A DNA stretch of 64,000 nt, from contig NZ_HG322949.1 of the NCBI RefSeq assembly GCF_000723165.1, positions 4,410,019 to 4,474,018 on the forward strand. Reading direction: 5' to 3'. The translations under genes were made by a program, and so were the position numbers. The notes beneath the pieces were generated by a model. It was given only the letters and a program-made list of their open reading frames with translations. It was not told where the DNA came from and did not search any database. This document shows positions 62,233-64,000 of this stretch, in pieces (within the stretch, counting starts at the first letter, position 1; the number at the start of each line of letters is the position of its first letter). Source of the DNA: Janthinobacterium agaricidamnosum NBRC 102515 = DSM 9628. GTDB taxonomy: Bacteria > Pseudomonadota > Gammaproteobacteria > Burkholderiales > Burkholderiaceae_D.

Positions 62233-62883
62233 TCAATACGGCACGCGGTAGCGGTAGCCTTTGAAACTGAAGATGGCCGACTTCGGTTGCAGCTTCTCCA
62301 GCACCAGGCCGGGCGCCACTTCCTCAGCTTCGTGGCGCAGCACCTTGTCGATCAACAACAGGCGCTCGGCCGGGTCTTTCGAATAGATATAACCGCCCAG
62401 CGCTACTGGCGGAATCTGGCGCTGTATCGGTTCCGGCAAGTCGCGCAACCCCGGCACCGCTTCATCGGCGGCCGCCACCGGCTGCGCCACGGCAGCCGCC
62501 GGGACCGGGACCGCAGCAGGCTTGGCAACGGCAGCCGGCGCTACCGTTGCCACTGGCGCCACAGGCTCCGGTTTGGGCGCCGGCGCCGCCATCGGGGCGG
62601 GAACGATCAGCAGCGGCGCGGCAGGCGGCGCGGCCGTTGGCGTGACCGCGGCGACAAGCGGCGCAAGTGGCGCCGTGCCGCTGTCCGCCTGCCATGGCTG
62701 GCGCCAGGCCAGCAATCCGCCGCCGGCCAGCAGCACGCCGGCGCCGAGGACCAGCCACAGCGGTTTGCGGCTGGCGGTCGCGGCACGTGCGGCGTCATGC
62801 AATTGCGGCGCGTGTATGGTTGGCAACTCGCCCAACTGGCGTTCTGCCTGGGCTTTCTTTAATGCTTCTAAAATATAGGACAT
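62233..62883 (-). CDS. gspB: General secretion pathway protein GspB
   Basis: This 216-residue inner-membrane protein starts MSYILEALKKAQAERQLGEL, the usual GspB N-terminus. One membrane helix (LWLVLGAGVLLAGGGLLAW, about 39-57), an Ala/Pro linker and a C-terminal periplasmic domain (LPEPIQRQIPPVALGGYIYS, ending KSAIFSFKGYRYRVPY) follow. GspA and GspB form a complex that helps insert the type II secretin through peptidoglycan. It directly follows gspA, whose stop at 62885 nearly touches this start. Confidence 0.88.
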   Translation of the reverse strand: MSYILEALKKAQAERQLGELPTIHAPQLHDAARAATASRKPLWLVLGAGVLLAGGGLLAWRQPWQADSGTAPLAPLVAAVTPTAAPPAAPLLIVPAPMAAPAPKPEPVAPVATVAPAAVAKPAAVPVPAAAVAQPVAAADEAVPGLRDLPEPIQRQIPPVALGGYIYSKDPAERLLLIDKVLRHEAEEVAPGLVLEKLQPKSAIFSFKGYRYRVPY

Positions 62884-62884
62884 A

Positions 62885-64000
62885 TTATTTCCCGGCCACG
62901 GCAACGGTGAGCGGCGCCGCGCCGGACAGGCGCGGCTCCTTGCCGCCGCCCAACTGGATCAAGCGGATGAATGTTTTTGGTCCAGCCACGCCATCGGCCT
63001 TCAATTTTTGGCTCTGCTGGAATTCGCGCAGCAAATCTTGCATATGGGCGTCCAGCGGCTGCTTGCCGGCAGGCTTGGGCAAGCCGTGCAATTGCGCCAG
63101 CTGGCGCGCCAGCCAATCGACGTCCGGGCCTTTGTCGCCAGCCGTCACCTCATCGCGCCAGCTGCGCGGCGCGCGCCAGAAGGTCACGAAGGCGCCGTCG
63201 AAACGCGCCGCCAATTGGTCCGGGCTGACGGTTTGCGGCTTGCCGCCGATATTGAGCGTGGCGCTGCTGTCGCTGAGGCTGGTCAGCAACACGTAGGCCG
63301 GGGTGCCGGCGGCGTCGGACAAGGCCAGCATCGCCGGCCGGTCCAGCAGCCGTAATTCATCCAGGCCGCCCTTGCTGGCATGGCAGCGCAAATTCATTTT
63401 CAATGCGACCTGGCAAGGCTCGCCTTCCGGCAAGGCGTCGCCCCATAACGCGGCCAGCTGGCGCAAGGTATCCGCGCTGCTGCTGGCCGGCAAAATGATC
63501 GGCGCGACGATGGCAGCCGAAGCCGGCGCCGGAACCGCTGCGGCGGCCTTGGCCAGCGGCCGTGGCGGCGTGGCGGCGTGATGCGCAGACACTTGCCATG
63601 CGACCAGCGCGCTGATGGCGGCGCCGGCCACCACGCCCAGCGCCACTTGCTGCCAGCGTCCGTTCCGGACCACGGGCGCATCGCCTTGCCCGCCAAAGAT
63701 TTCAGCGGCGGCGCGGGTCAAGATGGTGCGGTTGACCTGCTGCTGGTTTTCAACATACGCGCCCAATAGCGCCCGGTCGCACAAGGAATTGATACGGCGC
63801 GGCACGCCCCGGCTCAATTGATGCACTTGCGCCATCAGCCGCGCCGGGAATGGCACGGCCGACACCAGGCCCGCCACCGCCAGCCGGTGGCTGACGTAAC
63901 TGGCGGTTTCATCGGCGGACAGCGAGCCCAGGTGGTAGCGCGCGATGACGCGCTGCGCCAGTTGCTCCAGTTCCGGCCGGGCCAGCATGGCGCGCAATTC
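62885..64000 (-). CDS. gspA: General secretion pathway protein GspA (ExeA-like), C-terminal part
   Basis: This is the C-terminal 371 codons of an ExeA/GspA protein; the N-terminal AAA+ ATPase with its P-loop is beyond position 64000. The visible start is the end of the ATPase lid (ELRAMLARPELEQLAQRVIA, then QLSRGVPRRINSLCDRALLG). One membrane helix (LGVVAGAAISALVAWQVSA) and a periplasmic part with a peptidoglycan-binding domain (DAHMQDLLREFQQSQKLKAD, GVAGPKTFIRLIQLGGG) follow. It would use ATP on the cytoplasmic side and bind the wall on the other. It forms an operon with gspB. Confidence 0.88.
   Translation of the reverse strand, partial: ELRAMLARPELEQLAQRVIARYHLGSLSADETASYVSHRLAVAGLVSAVPFPARLMAQVHQLSRGVPRRINSLCDRALLGAYVENQQQVNRTILTRAAAEIFGGQGDAPVVRNGRWQQVALGVVAGAAISALVAWQVSAHHAATPPRPLAKAAAAVPAPASAAIVAPIILPASSSADTLRQLAALWGDALPEGEPCQVALKMNLRCHASKGGLDELRLLDRPAMLALSDAAGTPAYVLLTSLSDSSATLNIGGKPQTVSPDQLAARFDGAFVTFWRAPRSWRDEVTAGDKGPDVDWLARQLAQLHGLPKPAGKQPLDAHMQDLLREFQQSQKLKADGVAGPKTFIRLIQLGGGKEPRLSGAAPLTVAVAGK

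Overview
The window is high-GC proteobacterial DNA. The conserved order gyrA-serC-pheA-hisC-tyrA-aroA-cmk-rpsA-ihfB-lapA-lapB-ugd-rfaE1, with ompA-ubiG-gph-ssrA beyond gyrA, points to Burkholderiales and most likely Oxalobacteraceae (Janthinobacterium/Duganella/Massilia type). This is inferred from gene order and protein character, not from a database search.

Layout. 1-2024: start of a TonB-dependent receptor, a ComEA-like helix-hairpin-helix protein with a Lys/Ala tail, and a frameshifted gene. 2058-7262: a lower-GC accessory cassette (SDR protein, acyl-CoA ligase, DsbA-fold isomerase, TetR regulator) carrying several copies of a roughly 164-bp repeat with terminal inverted repeats. 7304-22928: a long minus-strand block of core genes for aromatic amino acids, histidine and serine, translation, IHF, LPS assembly and sugar nucleotides. 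23468-26267: ompA, ubiG, gph and the tmRNA gene. 26243-29310: a decayed integrative element at the tmRNA 3' end, with a dead tyrosine integrase, a displaced copy of the tmRNA end, and an HTH-ImmA/PIN gene pair under a promoter predicted to give a leaderless message.

29589-56820: a mosaic of single genes and small operons, including a two-domain spore-coat-U protein, lplT, lpxO, hxlR-dadA-glxA, NAD salvage genes (pncB and a nicotinamidase-like hydrolase), cbpA-cbpM, a MATE pump, DPP-IV-type and M13 peptidases, an HDOD protein, a FliT-like chaperone behind a sigma-28 type promoter, cytochrome P460, a FimV-like protein and fumC. 56831-59302: a compact bufferin-type metallophore operon (DUF2282 precursor, a DUF692::DUF2063 fusion, DoxX) with a possible ECF-type promoter. 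59696-64000: a YjfB-like motility gene with a second sigma-28 type promoter, mobB, a PF04185 phosphoesterase, and gspB with part of gspA.

The most noteworthy items are the bufferin operon with its fused maturation enzyme, the two families of dispersed palindromic repeats (some of whose ends form the stop codons of neighbouring genes), the tmRNA-integrated island with its toxin-antitoxin-like pair, and the paired sigma-28 promoters.
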